From positions 28,851,037-28,915,036 of the forward strand of contig CM026426.1 in the NCBI GenBank assembly GCA_014871385.1: DNA of 64,000 nt. The letters are read 5' to 3'. Shown one piece after another: positions 10,853 through 21,570 of the stretch; positions within the stretch are counted from its first letter, which is position 1, and every line of letters begins with the position of its first letter. Made by a program: the position numbers and the translations under genes. The notes beneath the pieces are model-generated. The model ran no database searches. It was not told where the DNA came from and worked only from the letters and a program-made list of their open reading frames with translations. This stretch comes from Ceratodon purpureus (Eukaryota > Streptophyta > Bryopsida > Pseudoditrichales > Ditrichaceae).

Positions 10853-11462
10853 GACGTCCGACCCGGCTCCGGACGTCTTGACGTCCGACCCGGATGTCCC
10901 CCGTCCCGGACGTGGCGTCTCCGACGCTCGAGAATTAAGTCGCGGTAATAATCTTGCGACCAAGGGGGAGTAAAAACATCCCCCAACAGTCCGATCGGCC
11001 GATCCCGCCACCACGCCCCATCTCGGCCGTCCGTTCACGGGGACGGCCGCGGAGACGGCCACGGGATCTGACGGCCCAGATCAACCCCGGCGTGGGCCAT
11101 CGGGGACCATACGATCGCTGCAGCCGACCGCGGGCCGTCCGATACTTTGGCCGTCCCCGAAGCCGTTGCCGTCGCCGCAGTCGGCCACGGCGACGGCCGC
11201 AGGATCGGACGGCCCGCGGCCGCCCTGGTCGGCCTGGGAGGGCCATCCGATCAGACAGCCGTCTCCACAGTCGGCCCCGGGGACGGCCACAAATCAGACG
11301 GCCCGTGGTTGACATGGTCGGCCGCGGACGGCCGTCCGATCGGACGGCCGTCCGCGTGGGCGACCGCGGCGAGATGCGGCCGTCCGCGTGGCCGACCGCG
11401 TGGAGACGCGGCTGACCGCAGAGACGGACGGCCGTCCCTGGCGACGGCCGCGGAGACGGCCG
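10853..11462. repeat. GC-rich repeat block with ACGGCCGTCCG-type units
   Basis: An abrupt switch to very GC-rich DNA built from CGTCCGACCCGG units (10853-10920) and many GACGGCCG, GGCCGTCCG and CGACCGCGG units on both strands. Open frames here are all Arg/Gly/Pro-rich by-products of composition. The block begins exactly where the AT-rich reading frame stops. Confidence 0.75.
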
Positions 11463-12505
11463 CTAATTTTTAAAAAAAAATCCCGAATCTTAAAATCTTC
11501 ATAACTTCTTCAAAACGTATCCAAATTGGGCTTATGAGGTGTGTTCTGTCATCGACATTTCCTGTAGATGTCAAAAAACATCTCATAAGTCCAATTTGGA
11601 CAAGTTTTGAAGAAGTTACGGGAATTTCGAGATTTCGGGGAGTTGAGGGGTCGGCCGTCGGCGGAGACGGGGGGGGCCGACCCCGCTGACGGCCGTGGAG
11701 ACGGCCGCGGATACGGCCTCAAATTTTAAAAAAAAAAAAAAACCCGAATCTTAAAATCTTCATAACTTCTTCAAAACGTATCCAAATCGGGCTTATGAGG
11801 TGTTTTTTGGCATCTACATTTCCTGTAGATGCCAAAAAACATCTCATAAGTCCAATTTGGACAAGTTTTGAAGAAGTTACGGGAATTTCGAGATTTCGGG
11901 GAGTTGAGGGGTCGGCCGTCGGCGGAGACGGGGGGGGCCGACCCCGCTGACGGCCGTGGAGACGGCCGCGGATACGGCCTCAAATTTTAAAAAAAAAAAA
12001 AAACCCGAATCTTAAAATCTTCATAACTTCTTCAAAACGTATCCAAATCGGGCTTATGAGGTGTTTTTTGGCATCTACATTTCCTGTAGATGCCAAAAAA
12101 CATCTCATAAGTCCAATTTGGACAAGTTTTGAAGAAGTTACGGGAATTTCGAGATTTCGAGGAGTTGAGGGGTCGGCCGTCGGCGGAGACGGGGGGGGCC
12201 GACCCCGCTGACGGCCGTGGAGACGGCCGCGGATACGGCCTCAAATTTAAAAAAAAAAAAAAACCCGAATCTTAAAATCTTCATAACTTCTTCAAAACGT
12301 ATCCAAATCGGGCTTATGAGTTGTTTTTTGGCATCTACATTTCCTGTAGATGCCAAAAAAACATCTCATAAGTCCAATTTGGACAAGTCTTGACGAAGTT
12401 ACGGGAATTTCGAGATTTCGGGGAGTTGGAGGGTCGGCCGTCGGCGGAGACAGGGGGGGGGGGGGGGGCTGACCTCGCTGACGGCCGTGGAGACGGCCCC
12501 TCGTC
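11463..12505. repeat. four-unit 261-bp tandem array, each unit a long foldback
   Basis: ATAACTTCTTCAAAACGTAT recurs at 11501, 11762, 12023 and 12283, giving periods of 261, 261 and 260. Each unit has an A-rich run, two arms of about 55-60 bases forming an imperfect hairpin around GGCATCTACA-TTTCC-TGTAGATGCC, and a GC-rich part with GGTCGGCCGTCGGCGGAGAC and a poly-G run. The middle units are nearly identical, so expansion was recent. Confidence 0.9.
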
Positions 12506-12609
12506 CGCGTGGAGGCGGGGTCTCGCAAGGCCTTCCTTCATCTCTTGGGTTTTCTCTAGAGACGGCCTCCCCTCCCCTCCTCCCCTCGTCCAACCTTGAC
12601 AAAAAAAAT

Positions 12610-13025
12610 TCTATTTCTAGATACTCTAAAAACAAAATCATTACCGAATTAGAAATTTTAGACATATCCCTGAAATCATGGAAAATGTCCATAAGATTTT
12701 GTAATGAGGATTGTGGGATTCGCCTTGATGTTGGGGTATACTTTAGAAGGAGATATTTATGTCGTTCAATTATTGGTGCTCTACTATGGTTTGCAAATAT
12801 AATCCCAATGTCTAGAAGGAAGAATACATTTGTTTTGGAAATGAAATTATGGCCCATGGGCCTATAGAAGGGGGAGGTATACAATGGGTGGTACAACTTA
12901 AAAGGTAATGAGAAGCTAATAAAAAATAATATTCTTTTATTTGAAGACATTATTTCGTTAGGTAATAAAATTAAAGGAGAACTCGACATGGATTTCTCTT
13001 ACATTAATATGACAAGTTTGTATGT
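12610..13025 (+). pseudogene. AT-rich gene of unknown function, 3' part
   Basis: A frame resumes after the GC-rich block: YSKNKIITELEILDISLKSW, MSIRFCNEDCGIRLDVGVYF, RRKNTFVLEMKLW, a TAG near 12866, then VYNGWYNLKGNEKLIKNN and GELDMDFSYINMTSLYV. Composition and style match the 10130-10850 frame. This suggests one gene split by the 10853-12605 GC-rich insertion. Function unknown. Confidence 0.45.
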
Positions 13026-13029
13026 TTTT

Positions 13030-14035
13030 GGCTTTAATTTTATATGGCAAGTCAAATCCTTTTTTCCATGAAAATGATATTTTCCTAATTAATTGCTTTC
13101 TTGGGTATTTAAAATTATGTCCATCGTAGTTTGTATATCTTAGTGTTATTGAACTTATTTCTTATGTTTTCAAATACCATTTTATTCTATGTAATTATAA
13201 TTAACTATTTTCCAATTATTGTCTCGTGCTTTATCTAATCCTTTAATCTTTAAGAAAAAAGTCCTTTCTAAGTTGGATATTTTTATTTAGTTTCTTCTTT
13301 TGCCATAATGTTATCACCATGACATGGTTTTTTCTATTCACTTCATACTCCTCATTTCTTCTTGTATGTCATTTCCACTCTTGCAGTTATTATTATTATT
13401 TTTTATTTGATCTTTTATTCTAATTATCTTTTTGATTTATTATTACCTCTCATGTACTTTTTTTATTTTATGTTTTTTCCCTTGATATCTATCTTCTCTA
13501 TACACATCTATTTCCTTCAAACCTTTTCCCATTGTAGTTTGTCTGGCTCGCGGTTATTTGTTATGTTTCATTTACTGTCATATTGTATTTTATTTCAATT
13601 GTCTGTTTTTTATTATTGTCTTGTACATAATATAATCCCCTAATCTTTTATTTATTTTTCCTTTCTTCCAATAGTTAAAAATAAAAAAATAGAATGGGAG
13701 ACAAATTAGAGGAATATTAAATAAATAAACAGATGATGGGAGAGGAATGGAAGGATAGGAAAATGAGAAGATAAAATGGAAGAATAATGTTAAGGTAAAA
13801 AACTAAAGAGACGATAGAATGGAAAAATAGTGTAATAATAAAAAGTTAAGAGTATAGAATGGAATAATAGTGTAATAATAAAATAACAAGAAGATAGAAT
13901 GGAAGGCAAATGGAAAAAGTATAAAATTAAAAGATAGAATCGGAGACTAAGGAAAGAATACAAAATAATTAAATACTTAAATGAATAAATAAACAAATAT
14001 AAATTTTTGGCTATGAAGTATGTGTTTGTATTTCC
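13030..14035. other. AT-rich low-complexity DNA, no gene supported
   Basis: T-rich to 13670, then A/G-rich with repeated AATAGTGTAATAATAAAA and AGATAGAATGGA motifs (13800-13950). Open frames encode only Phe/Ile/Leu/Ser-rich low-complexity peptides. Confidence 0.6.
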
Positions 14036-14039
14036 ACAT

Positions 14040-14200
14040 TTAGATGAATCCATCAACTGCGCATCGGAAAGCGTGGTGGGGTGGGTGTCGGAGGGTGGAT
14101 TCGAACCCGGCACTAGCACCCTGGGGTTGCCACGACAGTTCGAACGCGAAGCCTCGGATCACCAAGCCACCAAGGCTTTGACTGAAGATGTTAGGGTTGT
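14040..14200 (-). repeat. tRNA-derived SINE-like unit 1
   Basis: On the - strand it carries GGTTCGAATCC, a good RNA polymerase III B box, preceded by a TGGCTTGGTGATCC A-box-like sequence at a tRNA-like distance. Two further copies lie at 14283-14440 (same strand) and 14822-14930 (opposite strand). An A-rich run follows at 14231-14280. No complete cloverleaf is evident, so it is called tRNA-derived rather than a tRNA gene. Confidence 0.5.
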
Positions 14201-14239
14201 CAACAAACTAATACCAAAATCGAGTTAGTAAAAATACAG

Positions 14240-14270
<31 letters not shown>

Positions 14271-14282
14271 AAAAAAAAAATT

Positions 14283-14440
14283 GCACCATCAATTGCGCAT
14301 TGGAAAGCGTGGTGGGGTGGGTGTCGGAGGGTGGATTCGAACCCGGCACTAGCACCCTGGGGTTGCTACAACAGTTCAAACCCGAAGCCTCGGATCACCA
14401 AGCCATTAAGGCTTTCATCGATGATTCAAACTTTGTGATT
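14283..14440 (-). repeat. tRNA-derived SINE-like unit 2
   Basis: About 85-90% identical by eye to the unit at 14040-14200, including the B box and the ATTGCGCATTGGAAAGCGTG end. It lies just after the A-rich run. Confidence 0.5.
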
Positions 14441-14524
14441 GTACTTATATCCAAATTGAGTCGATAAAAATACAAAAAAAATAAAAAATAAAAAAAAAAT
14501 TGAAATTTGTTGCCACCGCCTGCC

Positions 14525-15340
14525 TTCAGTAAATTGTTTTGCCCCTTGACATTTCACTATATCTAAGAGTCCCTTCACAGTTCAACTTCCCGGAGTTCCC
14601 AATAGTACTAATTCTGAAATATCTTTCTAAAAGATCTTTCTAAAAGATCTCAATGCCAAAATTCACCAAAAGTATAATGTTTTTTGATTAATGATTAATT
14701 CCAAGTAAAATGTTGCTTGATTAATTAGTAATTGTGCATTAGCTTTAGACTCCAATGTAAATCCTCAAGAGGCCAATTTCCACTCATACCTGGAATTTGA
14801 TTAGCAAATAAACTTTTACTTTTACTTTTCGAACTGTCGTGGCAACCCCAGGGTGGTAGTGCCGGGTTCGAATCCACCCTCCGACACCCATCCCACCACG
14901 CTCTCCGATGCGCAGTTGATGGTGTAAATTTTTCTTTTTTTTATTTATTTTATTTTACCAATTCTAAAATATCTCTCTAAAAGATCTCAATGCCAAAATT
15001 CACCTGCCACATAAGAAATTTTGCCAAAATATCACTCAGCCACATATGAAATCTTGTTTATCCACATCCCTTTTTGTAGCCTCAAGAAGGCCCAACACAT
15101 TCAAACGCAATTTTTCTTCATCAGAATACTTGGGTAGTCATTGTTGATGATATATTGGATTAAGGGGGTGGATCAATGACCAGAAAAAACATAACAGACC
15201 AATTCAAGACTGATTAAGGTCGATGGAAACAAAGGCAGACTGATTTAAAGGCGGTGGAAACAAAGGCAGACTGATTTAAAGGCGGTGGAAACAAAGGCAA
15301 ACTGATTTAAAGGGGGTGGAAACAAAGGCTTACACCAAAG
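14525..15340 (-). repeat. right inverted repeat (Q' and P') of the 5.6-kb structure, with SINE-like unit 3
   Basis: Reverse complement of 9763-10075 with insertions. Q' is at about 14525-14660. A third SINE-like unit at 14822-14930 (+) has TTCGAATCCACCCTCC. P' is at 15118-15340, with four tandem GACTGATTTAAAGG-plus-GGTGGAAACAAAGG units, and ends CTTACACCAAAG, the mirror of the left end. The bases beyond (ATCGTAGC) do not match the left flank. Confidence 0.65.
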
Positions 15341-15544
15341 ATCGTAGCCATTCGGTATAAGGATTGAAAGAACTTAGAGTTTTCATTTGATTGATGAAAA
15401 CATTTAAATCTACTGTTGATAATTAATAGTTGGTTTACTCAAGGTGTACACATGACAAGGGTAAAAATACCATCCACGAATTCGCTTAACATAACATTTG
15501 CTGTGGAAGCTTTGTAGTAAACTGAATGGGGAATTCAAGGAATA

Positions 15545-15608
15545 CAATCTGTAATGAAATGAATGCAATCTGTAATGAAATGAATACAATCTGTAATGAA
15601 ATAAACAG
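15545..15608. repeat. three-unit 21-bp tandem repeat
   Basis: CAATCTGTAATGAAATGAAT is repeated three times with one or two changes. No gene nearby. Confidence 0.8.
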
Positions 15609-16189
15609 TATGAAATGAATGAGAAGGTGATATTCCTAGCAATAGTTGGCGTTTCTTTTTTTTTTGGCGTTTTGTTTAGAGACCGCTACTCTGTTCTACA
15701 ACTGAATTCTAATTGAGAATGGTACATGAACGACAAAAAGAAGATTAAACAGAATGTTTTGGAAAGATTAAACAGAATTTTAGTCTAAAAACACCATCCA
15801 TGATACTCCTAGTCAATTCTGCACGATGTTGATAAGCACCATGAACTCATTTTTGCAAAATGAACTATTCAAGTGCAGTGAACATTGTTCCAAGTCTGAA
15901 GCAGATCTATATTTCAAGTAAAGGCATCTTCGGAATAATAGGTAATTCGTATTCATATTTGACATTGGCATTTGCTTGATGGGGAAATTAGTACATGAAT
16001 AAGTACATTAGCAGGATATCATATGCATTGGAAACCTGTCAGCACAAGAATTAAATCTGGAAACAAGACTTTTGCATATTGTAATGCAATTTCATATTCC
16101 AAATAACAAACTGAAAACCACAAAACCAACCTGCTCTTGTTTGTCATGAACAGTTCCTAACGGGAAATTAGAAGCCTCACAATTCCACC

Positions 16190-16390
16190 AACTAAATCCA
16201 AGAGTCCCTCGTGCCAGTTCAACTTACCGGAGTTCCCAACAGTACTAATTCTAAAATACTCTCTTAAAGATCTCAATGCCAAAATTCACCAAAAGTATAA
16301 CCATATAAGCACATCCAAAGGGATCAAGGTTTAAGCTTTAGACTCCAATGTGAAACCTCAAGAGCCCTTCACTTCAATGGTAAACAGTTT
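16190..16390 (-). repeat. additional Q copy next to the 3' end of gene B1
   Basis: This repeats the 14570-14790 stretch: AACTTACCGGAGTTCCCAAC, AGATCTCAATGCCAAAATTC, then TTTAGACTCCAATGTGAAAC. It is a further copy of block Q outside the 9763-15340 structure. Confidence 0.7.
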
Positions 16391-16413
16391 GCAACCTTGA
16401 GGTAAACTTTAGA

Positions 16414-19400
16414 CTAAGTATCATCATCGCTATTTTCTATGTGGCTTTGTTGATCTTCGGAGGACTCCACGTTGCCAACAACATTGTTATCGATGGAATC
16501 TTCTGTCACGTCCACCCTAACCCAAGCTCTGCCAACCCGTGTCATTTCTTCCCTCCACCTTCTTGCTCCCTCCACCGCATCTGATGCGTTATATGCCATC
16601 CTCTTTTTTCTGCAATGTTGCTGCTATGAACTCGTCATTTTCCACTGACCTAACGTTGTTGATTCTTTGCAGTTGTTCCTTCTTTGCAAACCGGTGTTGT
16701 ATATTCCGGTACCAATGTTGATATTGCTGAACAATAGCACTTGTCCTGTCCTTAGTCCCGTTGTGTTGAGTGTGGTGTTGATTAGCAGCCTTAGCTGCAT
16801 GATGCGATTTTTCCATACCTTGATTGTTCCAAACAGCAAGGCTCCCGTATGTTTCCACATACCAAGGACCGTGCCTCACAAGGTTATGCTACAAAAAAAG
16901 CCAGTTTCATGAATTATTAGTACATCCTAAACAACACGGTAGTAATGACTAGAACTGTTGCAACAATTAAGATCAAATAGTAATGGTGGTTCAAATCCAA
17001 AATCATACCATATAATGAGTGACGTGGTCTTCCCCAAAACACTTCAAGTAAAGGCGCCCCCATTTCTCAATTTTAGGCCTAAAAGTGTTGATCTGCTCCT
17101 GATTCAAGGTAAGGCCCACCAGATATGGAAACACTTGTTCCAACGCTTCCCACATTTCCACCCTATCTAGATATTGCCTACCCTGATCTAGGGTGTTGTT
17201 TTCTGAGCGCAAAACATCCTTCCACACTCGATCTTGCCCTGACCAAGTGGACGGTTGGAACATCCTAGCTGCAGTCACGCCACTGAGGGAAGGTTTGATA
17301 GGGACACTGTTGGAAGCACCGCTAAGTGTTGCATCCTTCATTATGCGCACGTTCCCACCATGAAGCCCAGCTGCAGACACTGTCTTTTCCATATTCTCTA
17401 TAGCAGCATGTTGACAGACTTCATTCTCCATGTTCCAAATGAACATGAAGTGCATGTGAAGAATTTTCTCAATCATTCTTGTCAAAGCATGCAATGTACA
17501 AATATGGACTCTTTCAAGTGGAATAGGCAGTATAGGTTTCCATCGCGATTCTTCTACAATAGGAGACGGGTTGGATCTGATATTACTTGCAAATAGACCT
17601 CCATGCCACGTATGTTTTCTTCTCTTTGCCTCAGAGGTGGCACCTGCCACTGTTCCCACCACAGGTTTTGTCCTCTCTTGGTTACAGTAGATGCAAGAAT
17701 GTTTCGCGTTGGCACCATGCTTCAATCCATACAAGCATTTGATTGTCTTCATATCTGCAGATAAGTGCCACTCGACTTTGAAGTTGCCAACACCTTCAAT
17801 AGAAAGCAGCTGGCCCCCTTCTTGAGCTTTGATCAATGCTGGGAACGCAGTAAGTTCAAACACCCATTTGAGGACCTCATGTGATTCTTTGGCAATCTCA
17901 AAGCAAGCAACAGGCCATATTTCTGTTTCTGACTGAACAGAAAAATACCTATCGTCGCTTTTTTCAATGCTGGTGTCTAAGGCACGATTCATAATTGTCA
18001 AACTAACCCTTTCATACTTCCTTCCATGCATAATCTCAGCTTCGTCCATCTTCAACACAAAGACCAAAGGCGTGTTTCCAACTTCTGCACATCCCAAGTT
18101 CCCAAAAGCTACCACACTTGAGCACGATGAACTCATGACAAAGCGTAGAATTGCTAATCAATAAGAAACCCGTTGGGAACACATAGCTGATTGTCCATAC
18201 TTGTCTACGGTTGCTTCTGAACGAAGTAGTTACCTTCGGTGGTAAAACCGTACAGCTTCACCATACTCCGTTGCATAGCTTCGATGTCAACAAACAAAGA
18301 ATTTTTTGATGTCAAGACAACTCTTTCAATCTCTGATTTCTTCTTCTTTCCTTTGGTCGTTGGAACTTGTGTTACCAGCTCCAGTGTATTATCTATGGAG
18401 TAATAGTCACCAACAAGATCTTTCAACTTTGAATTTAATTCTGTTCGCAACAAACTGACCTGTTGAATGCATTGCCCAGAGTTCAATTTAAAAAGTTACA
18501 CAACAATCACATGCATGCATGTCATTTGATTAGAACCAAAAAATTGCAAACCAGATGATTTTTTCTCACAAATTCTAGTTCCCAACAGTGTTCTCAACAG
18601 TAAGACTAGTATCAAGGTTAACTAGTACTCTGCTTCAAAATCAGTGTTCCCAACAAGTGTTACCACATACCTTGTGAGGATTTGGCAAAAATGTTGCCTT
18701 TAAGCGTTTGTCAACAAGCTGCACTCTCCCTTTAACTGTCTTATAGATCTCACCGTATCCTTTTTGAGAGACTCCAGTCATATCACATGCTGTCAGAACC
18801 GCTTCTGTTCCTAGCTCCTTCCCAATTCTCTCAAGGTAGTAGTTGGTCATCCTGGTCGCAGCAAAACTATTTTGCGGATTTGACACCAATGCCACTGTTT
18901 CTCCTTGTGACATTATTTGAGCAAGAGCATGGCCTGTCCCCTCTTGTATGTCCCCGTCGCCACACAACCGCTTCCTACCTTTTGATGTCTTGTTTCCATC
19001 ATGTATGGATTGAACTACCCTGGGTTGCAACAAGCTTCTAATTTTGGCTATACGAGCTCTTGCAGCTCCACCAGTCTTGGCTAATTCAGATAAACCCTTG
19101 GATGCTCTCAATTGTGCTCCTAGTGGAGTACTAATCATTCGTTCAATTTTCTTCCTCAACTTCGACAAAGCCCTCCTCGCTTCTGTCAGTTCATGTTGCC
19201 CGTCCGCAAGTTGTTGTTGGTGCGCTTCACGTACTTGTCGCAAACCATGGGTTGCTTGCAACATTGCCAACGATATTTCTTCTGCATGTTGATCAGCCGC
19301 TTCTTGTCCCTGCTGTCGGAGGTGTAGTAAGTTGTTCCTATAATTGTACTCGTTACGCTCCAACTGATCTTCCAGTGTCACACATCGAGACCTCAAAGAT

Positions 19401-19906
19401 TCAGATTCGCTCTTCAACATATTAATCTCCTCTGTACTACCGGCAAGAAGGTCAGCTGAACGCATTGCCCATCTGCTATTTGCAGCATCAAGTTCGGACT
19501 TCAGATTGGCAACGAAATTTTGCAAGCCAACCTTTTCACGGATACAATCAGTCCTTGCCTTTTCTAGCTCTTGTTCCAACCCCACTATTGCATCGTTGGT
19601 GCTAACGAGGCGTTTTGTATATCCTAACAGGCCAGATTCGTTATGACAAAGGAATTCCAAACAACTCTTCAACGTCCCAAACTGCGGTGGCTTCCTAGTG
19701 AGTGGATCTGTTGGGTACAAATTTCCATCCAACCACAGATCCATGTCGGTGGCTCCAAATGCTCTCAAGACTGGAAATTCTAATCTGGAGACTTGTTGAT
19801 CAAGTCAAACCCCTTTCTTGACAATAGATGCGAACTTGCTATCAAGAGCTATAGATGTCGTGTATCCACTACCCCTTCCCCTGTTGGCAACATCCTGAAG
19901 CGCCAT
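16414..19906 (-). CDS. gene B copy 1: multi-exon DDE-transposase-like protein (best preserved copy)
   Basis: Exons: 1, 19906 (or Met at 19768) to 18672; 2, 18459-18234; 3, about 18116-17009; 4, 16888-16414. All introns are GT-AG, and the exon 1, 3 and 4 edges recur in B2 and B3. Exon 1 encodes LEF...DLWLDGN, a coiled coil (about 19600-19150), then DIQEGTGHALAQIM and TACDMTGVSQKGYGEI, which looks helix-turn-helix-like. Exon 3 has a first candidate catalytic Asp in VFVLKMDEAEI (18046-18044), a second in SADMKTIKCLYGL (17755-17753), the knuckle HSCIYC, and VHICTLHALTRMIEKIL. Exon 4 has GSLAVWNNQGMEKSHH with a candidate Glu (16813-16811). Spacing and sequence around the Glu recall RAG1/Transib transposases; CMC transposases share the D-D-C-C layout. 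Lesions: a TGA near 19810 if the upstream Met is used, and a frameshift near 16595 in the acidic tail. Transposase role is inferred. Confidence 0.7.
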
Positions 19907-20108
19907 CTCTAACAACAAAACTGAGACAATCAAGTGGCCACCTGGAAAGAACCCTGTATAGGGCAGGAAAGAATTCTATTTGTAGAACACAGTTTGGACA
20001 TGGCTGGGATTTGCCGGGAAACATTTTCATTGGTCTTGTCCCCAATGGCGGGAAATTTTTACATATCCACAACAGTTCCTCGACCTGTCCACATCTCTCG
20101 GCCATTCT

Positions 20109-20322
20109 GTTGGTGGCAACACACACACACACGTGTTGGCACCATGTGTACCATATATAATACACTCATGTCTCCACATGACCACATGGTGCCAACATAA
20201 ATAATCCCAGATTAATGTTGGTGGCAACACCCATGCACATGTTGGCACCATGTGTACCGTATATAGTACACTCATGGCCCCGCATGGCCACGCGGTGCCA
20301 ACATAAACTTATCCCAGTTTAA
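20109..20322. repeat. two 108-bp tandem repeats with internal palindromes upstream of gene B1
   Basis: Units start at 20109 and 20217. Each begins with the GGTGGCAACAC...GTGTTGGCACC motif. In unit 1, GTTGGCACCATGTG is matched by its exact reverse complement CACATGGTGCCAAC about 36 bases on, around TATATAATACACTCATG. Unit 2 has lost part of the pairing through CG changes. It lies about 200 bases 5' of B1. Confidence 0.8.
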
Positions 20323-20779
20323 TCCGAATGTACATTTTCCCAAAAACGATGTATCAAGGTTAAATACATAATATATTTGGCTTGATATTTTATTTTATCC
20401 CAGGTTCTCATTACTGTTACCAACGCAGTACATGCGGGACAATCCAAATGCTGCCAACAAGGCCCACTACTTTCCCACACAGTGCCAACTTCCCCATGGC
20501 TCCACATTTTGATTGGTCGATGGATTTGATGGCAACTTGCTGCAAGTACTCAAACTGGCCAATTTCTTTGATTTTTGGAAAAGTTTAATTGCATTTCCAA
20601 GCCAAAAGTACTGGACACTCCTTCACCCGAAATCTTCTCTAATGCTTTGTAAGTGGTTTACTGCCACAATTTTGCAATACTTTTCAATAAACATTGCACT
20701 TCCCAATTGCCCTCTCCTGAAATACATGCCCTCTCTTGTCATTTTGCCCGATATCTCTCTTTCCCTACTAACCTGCAGC
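20323..20779. other. flank beyond the B1 tandem repeats; no gene seen
   Basis: Contains TGCTGCCAACAAGG, GTGCCAACTTCCCC and CTGGCCAATTTC, reminiscent in reverse complement of the GGGAAATTGG/GGCAGC units before gene A3. This would fit an element end. Confidence 0.35.
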
Positions 20780-21060
20780 GCTCGCGCGCGACCGCCGACG
20801 CCCGATGCAGCGCACTCGCTCGAACGCACGCGCCCAATACTGTGCGCGCCCGATCCAGGCTCGCGCCCACATAACCGCGCCCGATAAGTGTGCTCGCGAC
20901 CGTCAACTGGATCGCGCCCGCACACGCGCGGCCGAAACGACGCACGCGCCCGTGACATCGCGTTCGCGCGGATGCTCGCGCCCGTCGTCCTGCTCGCGCC
21001 CACTCGCTCGCGCCCGTAATCGCGCTCGCGCCCGCACTAATTCAGCGCTAAGTAAATTTG
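20780..21060. repeat. GC-rich low-complexity block (CGCGCCCG units)
   Basis: Degenerate runs of GCTCGCGCCC and CGCGCCCG with purine/pyrimidine variation. The Arg/Ala-rich open frames on both strands are composition by-products. Confidence 0.7.
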
Positions 21061-21189
21061 TTTTACCCTTACCGTGAGTCAACTGGTCAACGCCCTTATG
21101 TGACGGACACGGGGGTCTGTCTTGTCACCATGACGGACTAACGGACTAACAGACGGTCGGTCCATTATGACAACCATGGTCAAGCACAA

Positions 21190-21570
21190 AGTGTCGTATC
21201 ATGTACTAGAATTCCTTGCTTTCTCTGGAATGAAGTTGCAAAATCACTAAAGTATGTCCACAAACCGTCTCCCCTATAGAGCACTTCACCTGCAAACACC
21301 TCAAGAAGCATATTGTGGTCAAAAACCAAACCTAGCATACCTATGTATCATAAAATGCATAGCATAGTGCCATATACCAAAAGGGAAATGTAACAAGCTA
21401 GACCCTAAGGCCATCCCTACACTCTTTCTAGGATATGATGAAAGTTCAAACGCTTACCTGTGATGGAATTCCAGTTCCAAAAAGATAGTCATAAGCCAAG
21501 ACATTGCCTACAATGAAACCAATATCACCCTAGTCTCTGCTCCCACTCACTTCTCCATTAAAAAGGGATT
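21190..21570 (+). mobile_element. Ty1/Copia polyprotein fragment (region after integrase)
   Basis: Translated across frames it reads a Copia-type string: W-EVAKSLKYVHKPSP, CYAHIPK-like, then KLDPKAIPTLFLGYDESS and YRLMEFQFQK...SQDI. This is the region between integrase and reverse transcriptase where PLF/GYD motifs are usual. Several stops and shifts make it a dead fragment; no LTR is visible beside it. Confidence 0.65.

Noticed and set aside
10811..11415. Several overlapping Arg-rich open frames
   Set aside because: They lie on both strands of GC-rich repeats with no family features.
13362..13643. 93-residue hydrophobic + strand ORF
   Set aside because: T-rich low-complexity DNA; no signal beyond composition.
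15200..15340. CRISPR-like array of regularly spaced repeats
   Set aside because: The four units are directly adjacent imperfect repeats without unique spacers and mirror block P at 9770-9850.
9755..15350. Target-site duplication around the inverted-repeat structure
   Set aside because: Bases next to the two ends (GTATTATA and ATCGTAGC) do not match.
20623..21077. Ala/Arg-rich open frames on both strands
   Set aside because: Composition artefacts of the CGCGCCCG block.
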